A DNA stretch of 64,000 nt from Mesocentrotus franciscanus. Lineage: Eukaryota > Echinodermata > Echinoidea > Camarodonta > Strongylocentrotidae. Every line of letters begins with the position of its first letter. The stretch's first letter is position 1. The stretch is from NCBI GenBank assembly GCA_037976565.1, contig CP137682.1:5082827-5146826 (forward strand). The letters are read 5' to 3'. Shown in pieces: positions 31,885-42,993 of the stretch. The translations under genes and the position numbers were made by a program. The notes under the pieces are model-generated. The model worked only from the letters and a program-made list of their open reading frames with translations. It did not search any database and was not told the DNA's origin.

Positions 31885-33285
31885 ATATCTTCTGTAGCAT
31901 CCCTTTCTCTTTAAAGGAATCAAGTCACATCATTCAAGACACCATCCATCAATCACAATTCTGTAGCATCCCTTTTCTCTTTAAAGGAATCAAGTCCCAC
32001 CATTCAAGACACCATCCATCAATCACAATATATATATCTTCTGTAGCATCCCTTTCTCAAGTCACATCATTCCAGACACCATCCATCAATCACAATTCTG
32101 TAGCATCCCTTTTCTCTTTAAAGGAATCAAGTCCCACCATTCAAGACACCATCCATCAATCACAATATATATCTTCTGTAGCATCCCTTTTCTCTTTAAA
32201 GGAATCAAGTCCCACCATTCAAGACACCATCCATCAATCACAATATCTTCTGTAGCATCCCTTTCTCTTTAAAGGAATCAAGTCCCACCATTCAAGACAC
32301 CATCCATCAATCACAATATATATCTTCTGTAGCATCCCTTTTCTCTTTAAAGGAATCAAGTCCCACCATTCAAGACACCATCCATCAATCACAATATATA
32401 TCTTCTGTAGCATCCCTTTTCTCTTTAAAGGAATCAAGTCCCACCATTCAAGACACCATCCATCAATCACAATATATATCTTCTGTAGCATCCCTTTCTC
32501 AAGTCACATCATTCCAGACACCATCCATCAATCACAATTCTGTAGCATCCCTTTTCTCTTTAAAGGAATCAAGTCCCACCATTCAAGACACCATCCATCA
32601 ATCACAATATATATCTTCTGTAGCATCCCTTTTCTCTCTTTAAAGGAATCAAGTCCCACCATTCAAGACACCATCCATCAATCACAATATATATCTTCTG
32701 TAGCATCCCTTTTCTCTTTAAAGGAATCCAAGTCCCAACATTCAAGACACCATCCATCAATCACAATATATATCTTCTGTAGCATCCCTTTTCTCTCTTT
32801 AAAGGAATCAAGTCCCACCATTCAAGACACCATCCATCAATCACAATATATATCTTCTGTAGCATCCCTTTTCTCTTTAAAGGAATCCAAGTCCCACCAT
32901 TCAAGACACCATCCATCAATCACAATATATATCTTCTGTAGCATCCCTTTTCTCTTTAAAGGAATCCAAGTCCCACCATTCAAGACACCATCCATCAATC
33001 ACAATATCTTCTGTAGCATTCCTTTCTCTTTAAAGGAATCAAGTCACACCATTCAAGACACCATCCATCAATCACAATATATATCTTCTGTAGCATCCCT
33101 TTTCTCTCTTTAAAGGAATCAAGTCCCACCATTCAAGACACCATCCATCAATCACAATATATATCTTCTGCATCATCCCTTTCTCTTTAAAGGAATCAAG
33201 TCCCACCATTCAAGACACCATCCATCAATCACAATATATATCTATTATAGCATCCCTTTCCTCTTGAAAGGAATCAAGTCACATC
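31885..33285. repeat. 78-bp satellite array, right part
   Basis: About 18 units of the same satellite as at 29215-29652, most about 78 bp long. A shorter variant (…CCCTTTCTCAAGTCACATCATTCCAG) recurs near 32045 and 32485 as part of a higher-order block. Open frames of 145 and 85 codons through it are artefacts. Confidence 0.95.
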
Positions 33286-33614
33286 TGTGCAAATTCTAGG
33301 CTTCACTGCAATCATGAATATGATTGAGCATCATTTAGAAGTTCCTGCCTGCCATTTGAAGTATACCACATGTGGAGCGCTTCACATCTCATATAAAATT
33401 TATCTCCAAACTTTCGCAAATTTCACCCACTCACTTAATTTGCACACATGAAATTTTTCGCGAAATTGGCAAAGTGGATCAAATATGTGAAAGTTCTGGT
33501 TTCATAGTAGTTTTTTTTCGGACTGGTCATGTCAGTCGAGTCCTGGACAAGCCAACATAAATTTAAATGTTCATTGGTCCATATGCCATAAGCACGATTT
33601 GTGACTTGCTTCCT
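33286..33614. other. Intergenic, nothing recognised
   Basis: Unique-looking AT-rich sequence between the satellite and a MITE. Confidence 0.4.
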
Positions 33615-33999
33615 TTAAAGATAAAGTTGAGTTCTGGTCATGCGATTGCATCGTGAAAGAAACGGTGTGTAATCGATCAGAAAAGGTTGATCATCTAGCA
33701 TAAAAGTATTGGTGTGTACTGCAAGATTCTGGAATCATCAAAATGATAAGAAATTTGGCCCAGTCTTGGTAAAGTTACAAGCACTGTACACAGAAATATG
33801 TATATGGGACTACACGAACATGTGGCATAAAATCTGTCCCGATTTTTATGTTACATGCCATATTTAGAATATCAAGGCATCTGGAGAGCCATGCTTTCCA
33901 GGGAACATTTACTATTTGATGTTCTTCCACACTTGCATAATAGCAATAACTGTCACAAATTATTATTCATCTCTTCCCAGAACTCAACCTTCTCTTTAA
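33615..33999. mobile_element. TTAA-bounded MITE, family TTAA-5 (copy 1)
   Basis: Starts TTAAAGATAAAGTTGAGTTC and ends GAACTCAACCTTCTCTTTAA. The copy at 57018-57409 is in opposite orientation. 385 bp, non-coding. Confidence 0.85.
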
Positions 34000-35409
34000 C
34001 CTCGATAAGCGTAGTCTTAGACGGTAAGAAATAAAGAGATAAGACAAGAGGATTTGCTCAAATAAGGGTCTTGTTTTCTTGAGCTTGCAATGATCAACCA
34101 TCATCCTGTGTCATCATGATGGTCGGCGTCACAAGAGAGGCGATAAGCAAAATTTAAGACTCAAGATGGTATGTAAAACTTTGATCTTAAGGACGTTTTC
34201 TTTGCTTTTTAACGAGTCTTAATACTAACATGAAAAATGCATACTGTTATTAGAAAGGTCTTTAATTCCGTGTGTTAAACTTATGCTGAGGCATTCGAGA
34301 AAAATATATGCCTGTATTAATCAGCAATACCTGCCTGCTATACACTGACAGCGAGTTCTTCTGTTTCCTCATCAAATATTGAAAATAAATGTTTAAAAAT
34401 TAAAAAATCACATATGCCTGTAAAAGGGCTATTTCAGCAACTTTCTGATTTCTACAATTCATATATCTTTTCAGTGGAAAAACTATAGAGAATATATAAA
34501 ATATAAAACATTTAAAGAAATTCCAAATCATTTAATAAAGTATTTCCAAAAGACAACTTTGTCAAAAGAATTGAAAAAAGAAGAAAATGAGCTGAAAGCA
34601 AAATTTTCTTTTCAAAATGTCAGCAACTGATAGTGATAGCCGCAGGTATTACATCAGGCAAATCAAACAGGTAAAGGTCATACAATGTACCTTCTAGATG
34701 TTACTTTACAAGATTTTAGATCTACTTTGGTATCTTTCCTTTCTCCTTTGATTGTAAACTTCTTTGAACTAATACGAATTAATACCATAACTTGCACCTG
34801 CCTAGAATATACAGTCGACACTGCCCACAAACAAATTGAGAAGTGTAGAATAACGCAACATAAAAAAGGAAAGTTTTTTGTAGCTGTGCTCTTTTCCTCT
34901 TTTCTTATCTTTCCAATGTTTACTCTCTTGTACTCATTTAAAATGGTGAACAAAAATGAGAGCCAGAAATTTTGTTGGAAGGTTGCAAATCGATTGACAG
35001 ATAAGTCATCAGTGCAGAGCTTTTGTCCAGCCCAACAGGTGATACAAGTGACGAAAACAGTCCATACGCGTGTTGTGCAATATGGTTAGTTCATGAAGGC
35101 CTTGTATATTTCACATACTGATCGAAAAACCCTAGAAGTCAATGATGCAGTCCTGCATAGAATTTTGATAACGTCACTTTCTGCGTAGTTTGGTCCTTGG
35201 TGAAATCCAGAAATGCAATGAAAATACTTCAATTCAAGTAAAATCAAGGAAAAAGCAAAAATGATTTGTCCATGGTGTTGTATCTTGTTGCTGATTGTTT
35301 TCTTGCATCGCTGGTGAGCAGTGTCTAACTTCGATGACTGTGCCGATGATGATTTACTAGGTGAAATGCTACAAGGCAGGGTGCAGTGCTTCTTGGTGGT
35401 AAACTCCTT
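34000..35409 (-). other. YBX 3' UTR and downstream region
   Basis: AT-rich. The YBX 3' UTR must begin at 35409 and run left, but I found no convincing polyadenylation signal on the minus strand. A frame of 134 codons at 34685-35089 (plus) has no recognisable domain or splice support. Confidence 0.45.
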
Positions 35410-35493
35410 CTACTCTTCAACCTTGATGCTAGCCTTGGTATCTGCTGGAGCAGACTGCTCCTCCTTAATGACCGGTCCGTCCGAGGGCTCATT
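35410..35493 (-). CDS. YBX1: YBX exon 7 and stop
   Basis: 27 codons plus TAG (35412-35410), acceptor cttgtag/aatgag. It encodes [20 protein letters not shown] and ends ASIKVEE, an acidic C terminus typical of the family. Confidence 0.9.
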   Translation of the reverse strand, partial: NEPSDGPVIKEEQSAPADTKASIKVEE

Positions 35494-38400
35494 CTACAAG
35501 AAAAGTAAAGAGGAACGATTATCTCAAGCCATGTACTTGTATCACGTATCAGGCCAAGTACAAGGTATCTGAGCATTATTTCACGTAAACGTCATAATGT
35601 CATATTTACATATATATTTAGATTAACATATCCCAAATTAAAGTGAACCAGTGACATAGTTGAAGGTTGATGGAAAAACTGCGTAATTTTTGTATGAAAT
35701 GTTACTAATTATACTGTATGGTTATCATATTGATACAGATATCAGAAACACTAACATCTTCTACCATCAAAAGCTGCCTCCACAAAACAATTTTCATCTT
35801 GAAAGGGCACAGAAGCATTTTCTAAAAAGTTCAAACCAACCCATTTTTAAAATGGAAGAAATGAAACCTATGGACATGATGAATAACTGCAAGTACAACA
35901 CATAACCTCCAGTACACATGTCTTTTCAATAAACTTTCTCTCTAAGATTAGATGCATTTCAAATGTCACTCATTGCATTTTCCACTCTTTGATAATGAAG
36001 CAACTTACCCGGCCTCCTCCAGTCTCTCCTTGATCCCCTTCTCCCTCCTTGTTGGGGGCACCTTTACGATTGTTGTAGCGACGACGGTAAGGCCGTCTTG
36101 GCCTCCTACGTTGTTGATCCTCGCCACCTTCCCTCTCCTCACCTCCTTCCCCGTTCTCCCTATCACCACCTTCCTCATTCTGGTCGCCACGGGACTGGGG
36201 GCGACGGTTCTGGTATCTGTTGTTGGGACGATATCGGCGACGGCGGTTGCCGCTGACTTGTCATCGCCTTCCCTATCCTGCCGCTCACCTTCCTCTTCAT
36301 TCTGTAGAAAAATAGAATACATTTGGGGATTATTGGTGAATTCTTTTGCTGCAATTTGCTGCAATTTGCTGCAATCCAAAGAGCATTTTGCTCATTCACT
36401 TTAATAGATAATATGCATCTCATGATATATTTATGGATAATCAAGCCTTCTAACATGGTTTATAACTTACAGTTCTTTTACATCCTAGTGAATAGAATTG
36501 AAAGGAAAAAAACTGTAAAGGTCGATGTGAGTATGCACATAATTGTAGTTTAGTGGTGAACTGAATGTTTTGTATATACAAGGCACTACACAGCTCTGCA
36601 TTCCCCCAGCTAAAGAATCATAAAATACAATGTCCTTGATTACACTCTGGGTTTATCGCAAGGGAGCTTTATCACATAGTTTACTACTTACTTGCTCCCC
36701 TTCTGGAGGTGTTCCATCCTGGCGGGTCTTGGTCTCGTCCACCTCTGTACCTTCGACGACCACCACGATAGCCTCCCTTCCTCCATCACGGTACTGTCTC
36801 CTCCCATCCTTGGGACCGTCGTTCTCTTCTCCTCCCTCCTTCTCGTCTGAGGCAATCTCCTCCTCATCTCCCTGCGAGTTACGGGGTCTGCGGCGGCGGT
36901 AGTAGCGGGGGCGGCCGCGGTAACGGCGCTTGTCGGCCGCGTACTTGCTCCCTTGTACTGGGGCACCGTCAGGACCAGTCACTCGGGCGGCTTCATTGCC
37001 CTTGGCCAGGAGACAAGAATATACAGTACTTGTCGTTATTTTCAAAGTACTTGGATAAGAGTTCTCTACTTTTTGCAGTATTATTCATCAATTTTAAAGT
37101 AGGACGAGACTTCTTTCTTTTTTCCAGCATCCAGTAATTTCTACACAACAATTTCCAAAATGTATGAGTATAAGGGACAAAAAAAATTCCCTCCCAATAA
37201 TATGCAACAACACTCTTTACACAGCATTAAAACATTGTCTGAACTCTGAAGAATGATGCTACATAGTGTTCACTAAAATGCACATAGTAACTTATGAGGC
37301 CAACAAAGCATCTTCATAACCATCCTGTGTCATCCTGCTTGCTTAGACTTGAGGAAGTGCAATAACTTCCATACATGTAAGCGATGTGTTGTCAATCCCT
37401 TACAGACGTTGAGATGTACTGTACTAGCTACCTCTGCCAAACATTGAGGATGGTATATTCAATACCTTGGCAGGGGAAATCTCTAATGGAGGAAGAGGCA
37501 TGTTGAAATGCCAAAAACAAATTGTTCAAAGCTAAGCTCTTTGGGTTAATAATAGAATGATGAAAATGGCTTTCTCACCTTGGTTCCTTCTACAACGTCA
37601 AACTCTACCACTTCTCCGTCGCCAACACTGCGCTGGTACTTGCGTGGGTTGTTCCTTACAATGGCCGACTGTAAACAATTGAATATGATTCCTATTACTG
37701 AATAAATGCATTCACTTTGGAGGGGGTTAAACAAGATTCATATTATCTTCTACAAGCTTGAATCATCAGGATGGTCATCCAACCTGGGGGGTGTTTCACA
37801 AAGATTAAGATCGACTTAAAGTTGGACGTAAGTATAACAGGCTGTTCTGACCATTTACTGGCATTTGTCTTTCAAGGGACGTACAAATTGCGGTCTCAAA
37901 TCTACAGAGTTTACATTTTTTGATAGTTCATTATTGAAGGAAAAAATATTATCTAAATATTATAATTTAGAGACCAATGGTGATAGCAATCAATGGCATG
38001 AATGGCCCGCCATACTTAAGTCCAACTTAAAGTCGATCTTAGTCTTTGTGAAACACCCCAGAACTAATTTAAGGTTTGGTAGCCAGATACACCAATGGGA
38101 TGGTATATTACAAACAATTATTGACATAAGTCTAGCAATTATTGAAATAAGTCTAGAGTGAAGAATGCTGAATGAACATCTGTTGAACGGCATTTTCATT
38201 GGATTTGTATGACTATATTTAAGTGAAGCAGCATTGTATAATCTTCTACTGTGTCTATTTTTAATGCATTTGAACTGCTTAACCAACACTTCAATGTGAG
38301 GGAGAATTAATAATGATAATTTTCACAATATAGGCCTATTTACTAAGCATAAATTCAAAATCATTTTGGGATTAAAGATAATGATTAATCTTCTAACCTA

Positions 38401-41400
38401 TCCAAAAGTCACTTGCTTATCATTCAATGATGGTTTTTTAACTAATTTATTGACAATTTACAGTATACGCATTGCTCACCTGGTGGACAAATACATCCTC
38501 CTTGGTGTCATCTCTGTAAGCACAAAAAGAAAAGATGATGAAATTAAAACAAGCTATAGTGACAGGTAATCAATTATGTTTCTGGTTCTTAATTTGCTTG
38601 CATGAAAACTCCAAGTACCCCAAAAAAAAAAAATCTCAAGCACACATACATGTACACAATTTTATGATAGATTATGATGCAATTCTTGAATAGAAAAAAA
38701 GGAACAAATATGTAAGTATTGAAAGTTTGTGGATTATTGTGTGTGTCCACATTTAAAGGACCTCCATACATTACACATATTTGTTCCTTACCCTAATGAA
38801 GTTGAAAGTAACTAGCATTAAACAGACCCATAAACTATAAACGGCTTAATCCTAGCAGAACGTTTCCTGTCCAGAGCATTTGTCCAACTTTTAAATATCC
38901 CATCTAATATGCGGTACAGGAGATTAAGTTGAATGAAGAGTGTCTTACCGGTTGATGAACCCGTAGCCATTCTTGACGTTGAACCACTTGACTGTTCCTG
39001 AAACTTTTGTGGCTGAGATAAATTTAAAAGATATGCAAAAAATTAATTTGCCTTGCCATTGACATGATTGATGCAATTAACTTTGGTACAAAATGAGAGA
39101 TCATATTTAAAATGTGTGCAGAGATTAAACATCCATCAGTAGAAGTGCATGCTCATCATGGGACTCTTTCCTATTTGGGAGACTGTCCCTTCTGTCAGAG
39201 TCATTTGTCAAGAATTTGGACAAAAGACTCTGGCATCGATACTAGCGATTATATAGTATACAAAAAAACATGCAGAGTTTCATGATTTAGCAAACGTTTT
39301 ATCACTAATCGCTATTATTGTTAAGTTATCAAATTGGCAATGCAAAAACAGTTTTTGTTTGTGCACACTGCGTGTCTTTGAATTGCAAACGGAACAAAGA
39401 TTGCAAACTCTTGTAAGAGGTCAGCAATTTTGTAATGTAAATCCCACCTTAACCAATTATCCTCAGGAACACTTGTAAGGTGAGCAGACCGCTATCACCC
39501 TATCACCCCAGTATCAAATTCTGATACTTTTTCCTCAATTCTTGACAGATTTCAGAATACTTTGTATGAGAAGAAAGAAGAGACCACTCGCGCCGCACTC
39601 CGAAACCAGTGTGCAATGTTTGCGGGTGCAGGAAGGGTTGATTTTGGACGTATTTTAAGCTAGGTGATATCAATATCATATTTCATATTATCACCTAGCC
39701 CTTAAGTTGAGGCTAGTCTGAACAGTTTTCCTACAAAAAAATGTATACTAATGCCTCCAGGGGGTGTTTCACAAAGACTAAGATCGACTTTAAGTTGGAC
39801 TTAACTATGGCAGGCCATTCATGCCACTGGTTGCTCTCACCATTATGATCTTTAGATAATAATTTTTCCTTAATAATGAATTATCAAAAAATGTAAATTC
39901 TGTAAATTTGTGACCATGATTTGTACATCCCTTAAGAGACCAATGCCAGTAAATGGTGAGAGCAAATAGTGGCATGAATGGCCTGCCATAGTTAAGTCAT
40001 ACTTAAAGTCGATCTTAGTCTTTGTGAAACACCCCCAGGACTCTGGAGTGTCTGGAATGCCCTGTCCTAAATCTCAAATATGGGAGACTGTCTCTAAACA
40101 TGGGAGAGGTTCTCCAATTTGGCTGTGCACCTCTACAGTTGATTATTTATCCCCAATCGGGAAGAGTTTTTTGTGTGCAAGCACACAAAATCCAAAAATC
40201 TAGCAGGGAGTTGGAATGGATCGAGATACCGTCTCAAAAGATTTTCCCAGAGGGAAAGATATTCAGGATTAAGTTGGCTTAACAAGAAATTTAACCCTCT
40301 CCAGCCATCAAATCCATTAACAGCCGACATTATCAGACCACAGACCCCCTCTGGCGATCCAAATATTATGAAATGTTACGCAAAGCTGTCTGCTTCCCAA
40401 AGTTCTCTAAACACTCTGTCGTAAAAATATAGAGGAATCGAGCTTAGAAGTCATGCGAGGCATCGCAAAATGACGATCTCAACTGGCATACTGCCATCTA
40501 CTGATTTAGCTCGCTAAAATTTAACATCCCACATTACAACATTTCAGTGTCGCACTGCATGCATTTCTTTCATATACAGCACATTTTACGGGAGCGTCAT
40601 CAACGCATGTCAGAGGTCAACATCATTGTAATGCAGATCGTAAAGGCATCTGTTACATGTGGAAAGGAAGCACAGCTGTAATGCTCTGGTAAGATATTTG
40701 CTAATTTTAGGTCATTTTTACCTCCGACTTTTAATTGCAGTGTATCATTAGGAGTAGAAGCGGGATTGCAAACGCTAAAGCCACTGTGCAATATTCGTCG
40801 GGCGGGAAGGGGTGATATCGGACGCATTTTAGGGTTTGTTTACCTGCCTCTCCGCGCAGCTCTATGGCCAATATTGTATGGGTGCCAGTTAAGGATACTA
40901 TGTCCCTTTGCAGCCAAAATCAAATTCTGTAGAACTTTGCAGGAATTATGAATACGTCATGTATGTCCTATCTGTGAAATTAAAACGTTAGCTGTGTCCT
41001 AATATTCAAATTATGGAAGGAAACCCGCTTACTTGCTAGACTTCACTGTCAGACATTATTGAGCGACTGTACGCCTATTTTCCCACAAAATTCACTAGCC
41101 TAATGTTATGAACCAGAGCAATATAACACTGAGTTCCCATAGGCAATCTTTTTATTCAGATGGTCATATCTCAGCCAATACTTAACATATTCAATTGGTT
41201 TTCGACATTTGGACATTATTTTTGGTGGTCTTTTGGAAAATGAAGAAAAAATTGAGAAATTCCAAAAATAGATTTTTGATGACGTCACACTTCACCACTC
41301 TATAGCATGAATATTCATATTTGCTGCGCCGCTACGCGCATGTGTACTTTCTTTCCGCCATGTTGAATCGACGGTACAACATGGATGGCTCGGTTTAGGA

Positions 41401-42452
41401 CGAGGAATCACCCTTTTTCCCATTGAAGACTTCTTCAAATTATAATTTCAAGTGGTTTGGATGATGCCCAAAGGAGTCGAGCACACTTGTAAGTCAAAAT
41501 TATAATCACTACCGTTTCAGTTTTCTATAAAATAAGACCGTTCTCTTCTGTTTTTCGTGTTCCGATTCCGGATCCGGAGCTCCGACGCCTTTGGCGTCGG
41601 AGTTACTCATTCACATGCTCTTTCATATGACACCTCATTTATTGAGTATCACCTTCAGGATCACAAAGAATAAAGGTTTGAAGTTCGATTAAAAAAAAAA
41701 AACTTTGACCAATTTTGCATGATCGCGCAATGCACGTACTACGTGACCGCCATAGGGATGCGTGCAATCTCTATGGGAAGAATTTTAGCACACAACATCG
41801 GGTGCGCGATCAGACACCCTACTACTAATGAAACTCAGACAAGTCTTGACTTGAATCAGAAGAATGACTAGGAAAAATAAATGTCTTGATTTCAATATAA
41901 AAGTTCAAACTTCAAATCAAACTTTCAACATGTTCAAAGTTCTACATCTCTTTATTTCCAACTAAAGGCTTAAAGCTAAACTAAACTCTCCAATTCTAAA
42001 CTTTCAATCTTAACACTTGACTGTACAGAAGGGCTAAATGCTTCCAACTTAACATGAAGAAATTTGGAACTGAATATAGAGAGGTCTATGTAAGTAGTAA
42101 AATCAAAACACGCGACGTGGCGCATGCCATGATACATGTACCTTGTTGTACTTGTACTTTTATTTGTAGGCACTGCCATCGCATTTCTGTTTGCCACGCA
42201 CACGGTCTAAAAATGTGGGCGTGCAAAATACACGCAGGTCCTTTCACGCATGTCCCATGTGCATGCTTATAATCCCGGTCCCGTGCGTTGTTACGTGTCA
42301 ACTGCGGCACTCCGAATGAGCAAACCTAAATTTAACTCAAATTTTAACCATGTTCCCGTTGATAAAATATGGCCAAACTTTATCAACATACCCAATACGA
42401 TCTTCTCCGGAGCCTCAATGGTCTGGGGCTGTTCTTCTTGGCCCTCGGACAT
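35410..42452 (-). CDS. YBX1: Y-box cold-shock domain protein, seven coding exons, with frame breaks in exons 5-6
   Basis: Y-box proteins bind mRNA and single-stranded DNA and package mRNPs. Exons (minus): 42452-42392, 39012-38949, 38513-38480, 37668-37579, 37000-36692, 36301-36009, 35493-35410. The cold-shock domain (about residues 21-95) shows [14 protein letters not shown] (RNP1), DVFVHQ (RNP2), [20 protein letters not shown] and [17 protein letters not shown], diagnostic for YBX1/2/3. The tail alternates basic ([33 protein letters not shown]) and acidic blocks and ends IKVEE. As given, exon 6 is 293 bp, one short of what its phase needs, and a middle part of exon 5 reads as Y-box sequence only in another frame. 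With the missing base the protein would be about 311 residues (human YBX1 is 324). Symbol by family; one-to-one orthology with YBX1 is not claimed. Confidence 0.93.
35494..36008 (-). other. YBX intron 6
   Basis: AT-rich intron; nothing recognised. Confidence 0.7.
36009..36301 (-). CDS. YBX1: YBX exon 6 (second tail exon; one base short)
   Basis: 293 bp, acceptor ttctacag/aatgaa, donor cgg/gtaagt. It begins [15 protein letters not shown] in the frame delivered by exon 5. From about 36255 on, family-like sequence ([20 protein letters not shown], then [17 protein letters not shown]) lies in the frame needed by exon 7. A single missing base near 36250-36262 explains this. Confidence 0.9.
36302..36691 (-). 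other. YBX intron 5
   Basis: Contains a three-fold GCTGCAATTT tandem at 36348-36375. No other structure. Confidence 0.7.
36692..37000 (-). CDS. YBX1: YBX exon 5 (first basic/acidic tail exon; internal frame switch)
   Basis: 309 bp, acceptor ggccaag/ggcaat, donor caa/gtaagt. The main frame reads [40 protein letters not shown], an acidic run, and [10 protein letters not shown]. Between about 36780 and 36737 the Y-box-like reading ([13 protein letters not shown]) is one frame away, and the main frame gives an uncharacteristic [13 protein letters not shown]. The main frame is again family-like at the end ([16 protein letters not shown]). Confidence 0.9.
37001..37578 (-). other. YBX intron 4
   Basis: AT-rich intron; nothing recognised. 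Confidence 0.7.
37579..37668 (-). CDS. YBX1: YBX exon 4
   Basis: 30 codons, [20 protein letters not shown] to VVEGTK. Acceptor gtttacag/tcggcc, donor aag/gtgaga. Completes the cold-shock barrel. Confidence 0.96.
37784..38061. mobile_element. Fold-back MITE in YBX intron 3, GGGGTGTTTCACAAAG family (copy 2)
   Basis: Starts CTGGGGGGTGTTTCACAAAG and ends CTTTGTGAAACACCCCAG, with inverted arms of about 45 bases (AAGATCGACTTAAAGTTGGA and complement). Closely related to 39758-40039. Confidence 0.9.
38480..38513 (-). CDS. YBX1: YBX exon 3 (RNP2, 34 bp)
   Basis: A micro-exon as in vertebrate YBX genes: (R)[11 protein letters not shown], acceptor cttacag/agatga, donor cag/gtgagc. Too short to appear as an open reading frame by length. 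Confidence 0.95.
38949..39012 (-). CDS. YBX1: YBX exon 2 (RNP1)
   Basis: Acceptor atctcag/ccacaa, donor ccg/gtaaga. It encodes [20 protein letters not shown] and NR across the next junction. Confidence 0.96.
39758..40039. mobile_element. Fold-back MITE in YBX intron 1, GGGGTGTTTCACAAAG family (copy 3)
   Basis: Starts CAGGGGGTGTTTCACAAAGA and ends TCTTTGTGAAACACCCCCAG. The arms (AAGATCGACTTTAAGTTGGA and complement) can pair over about 60 bases. Confidence 0.9.
40889..41068. mobile_element. Truncated TTAA-1 MITE
   Basis: TTAAGGATACTATGTCCC matches the left end of the TTAA-1 family, and homology continues to the TTGAGCGACTG segment. The right two thirds are missing. Confidence 0.75.
41390..41830. 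repeat. Dispersed repeat (copy 1) with a perfect 10-bp hairpin
   Basis: Segment GACACCTCATTTATTGAG ... CGCGATCAGACACCC is homologous to 50795-50990. Within it, 41580-41602 is a perfect 10-bp stem, 3-base loop hairpin (CTCCGACGCC/GGCGTCGGAG). Element ends unknown. Confidence 0.65.
42392..42452 (-). CDS. YBX1: YBX exon 1 (start codon)
   Basis: ATG at 42452-42450 preceded by ccaggaag. It encodes [20 protein letters not shown], then one base before donor tgg/gtatgt. The N-terminal acidic/Pro-rich segment ends just before the cold-shock domain, as in vertebrate YBX1. Confidence 0.9.
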
Positions 42453-42640
42453 CTTCCTGGATGATGTTTTTCTCAGGTGGAAAAAAATTCCGACTCGTTC
42501 GCACAATGGTCTTCTTTGTGCTGATTAGATACCGGAAGAACATCCAAAACCAAACCTGAGAAACGAAATGCATTATGGGGAAGCTAAAGTGACACGCCCG
42601 ATCTTTTCTCTGCTTTTCTTTTTCGTTTTCAGTCTTGCCT
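42453..42640 (-). promoter_or_regulatory. Probable YBX promoter region
   Basis: Lies just upstream of the YBX start codon. It contains a CCGGAAG word (42531-42537, plus strand), the core of ETS-family sites common in TATA-less housekeeping promoters. No TATA box was seen. Inferred from position and motif. Confidence 0.35.
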
Positions 42641-42985
42641 TTCTTCCTTTCCAAACCATTCTCTTCCTTTCATTTCCTTTTCTTTCCTTTCCTTTCCTTT
42701 CTTTTCCTTCCCTTTCCTTTCCTTTCCTTTTCTTCACTTTCCTTTCCGTTCATTTCCTTCCTTTTCCTCTCCTTGCCTTTCCTTTCCTTTCCTATCCTTT
42801 TTCTATCCCCTTCCTTTCTATTTCTTTCCTTTTCTTTTCTTTCCTTAATTTCCTTTTCTTTCCTTTCCTTTCCTTTCCTTCCCTTTCCTTTCCTTTCCTT
42901 CACTTTCCTTTCCGTTCATTTCCTTCCTTTTCCTCTCCTTGCCTTTCCTTTCCTTTCCTATCCTTTTTCTTTATCCCCTTCGATC
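42641..42985. repeat. (TTTCC)n pentanucleotide microsatellite
   Basis: About 340 bases of degenerate TTTCC repeats, with an internal duplication of about 180 bases (CACTTTCCTTTCCGTTCATT at 42735 and 42901). Open frames encoding F/L/P/S or K/E/R repeats are artefacts. A hAT element interrupts its right end. Confidence 0.93.
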
Positions 42986-42993
42986 CTTTCTAT

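Larger units (their letters stand above)
39013..42391 (-). other. YBX intron 1
   Basis: 3.4 kb with a fold-back MITE (39758-40039), a truncated TTAA-1 MITE (40889-41068) and a dispersed repeat (41390-41830). The rest is unique-looking. Open frames here lack support. Confidence 0.75.

Noticed and set aside
31818..32491. 145- and 85-codon frames considered as a repeat-containing protein
   Set aside because: Translation of the 78-bp satellite; frame is lost at length variants of the unit.
29215..33285. CRISPR-like regular repeat array
   Set aside because: There are no unique spacers: the whole 78-bp unit is repeated. The genome is eukaryotic.
34685..35089. 134-codon plus-strand frame as a possible small gene
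   Set aside because: No recognisable domain, no promoter or splice evidence, overlaps the predicted YBX 3' region on the other strand.
36005..36379. 124-codon minus-strand frame through YBX exon 6, considered as an alternative real product
   Set aside because: Past its first 15 codons it lacks Y-box character, while the adjacent frame is strongly basic/acidic and joins exon 7 in phase. Treated as a result of a missing base.
41580..41602. GC-rich hairpin considered as a rho-independent terminator
   Set aside because: The window is eukaryotic, and the hairpin is inside a dispersed repeat in a YBX intron without a following U run.
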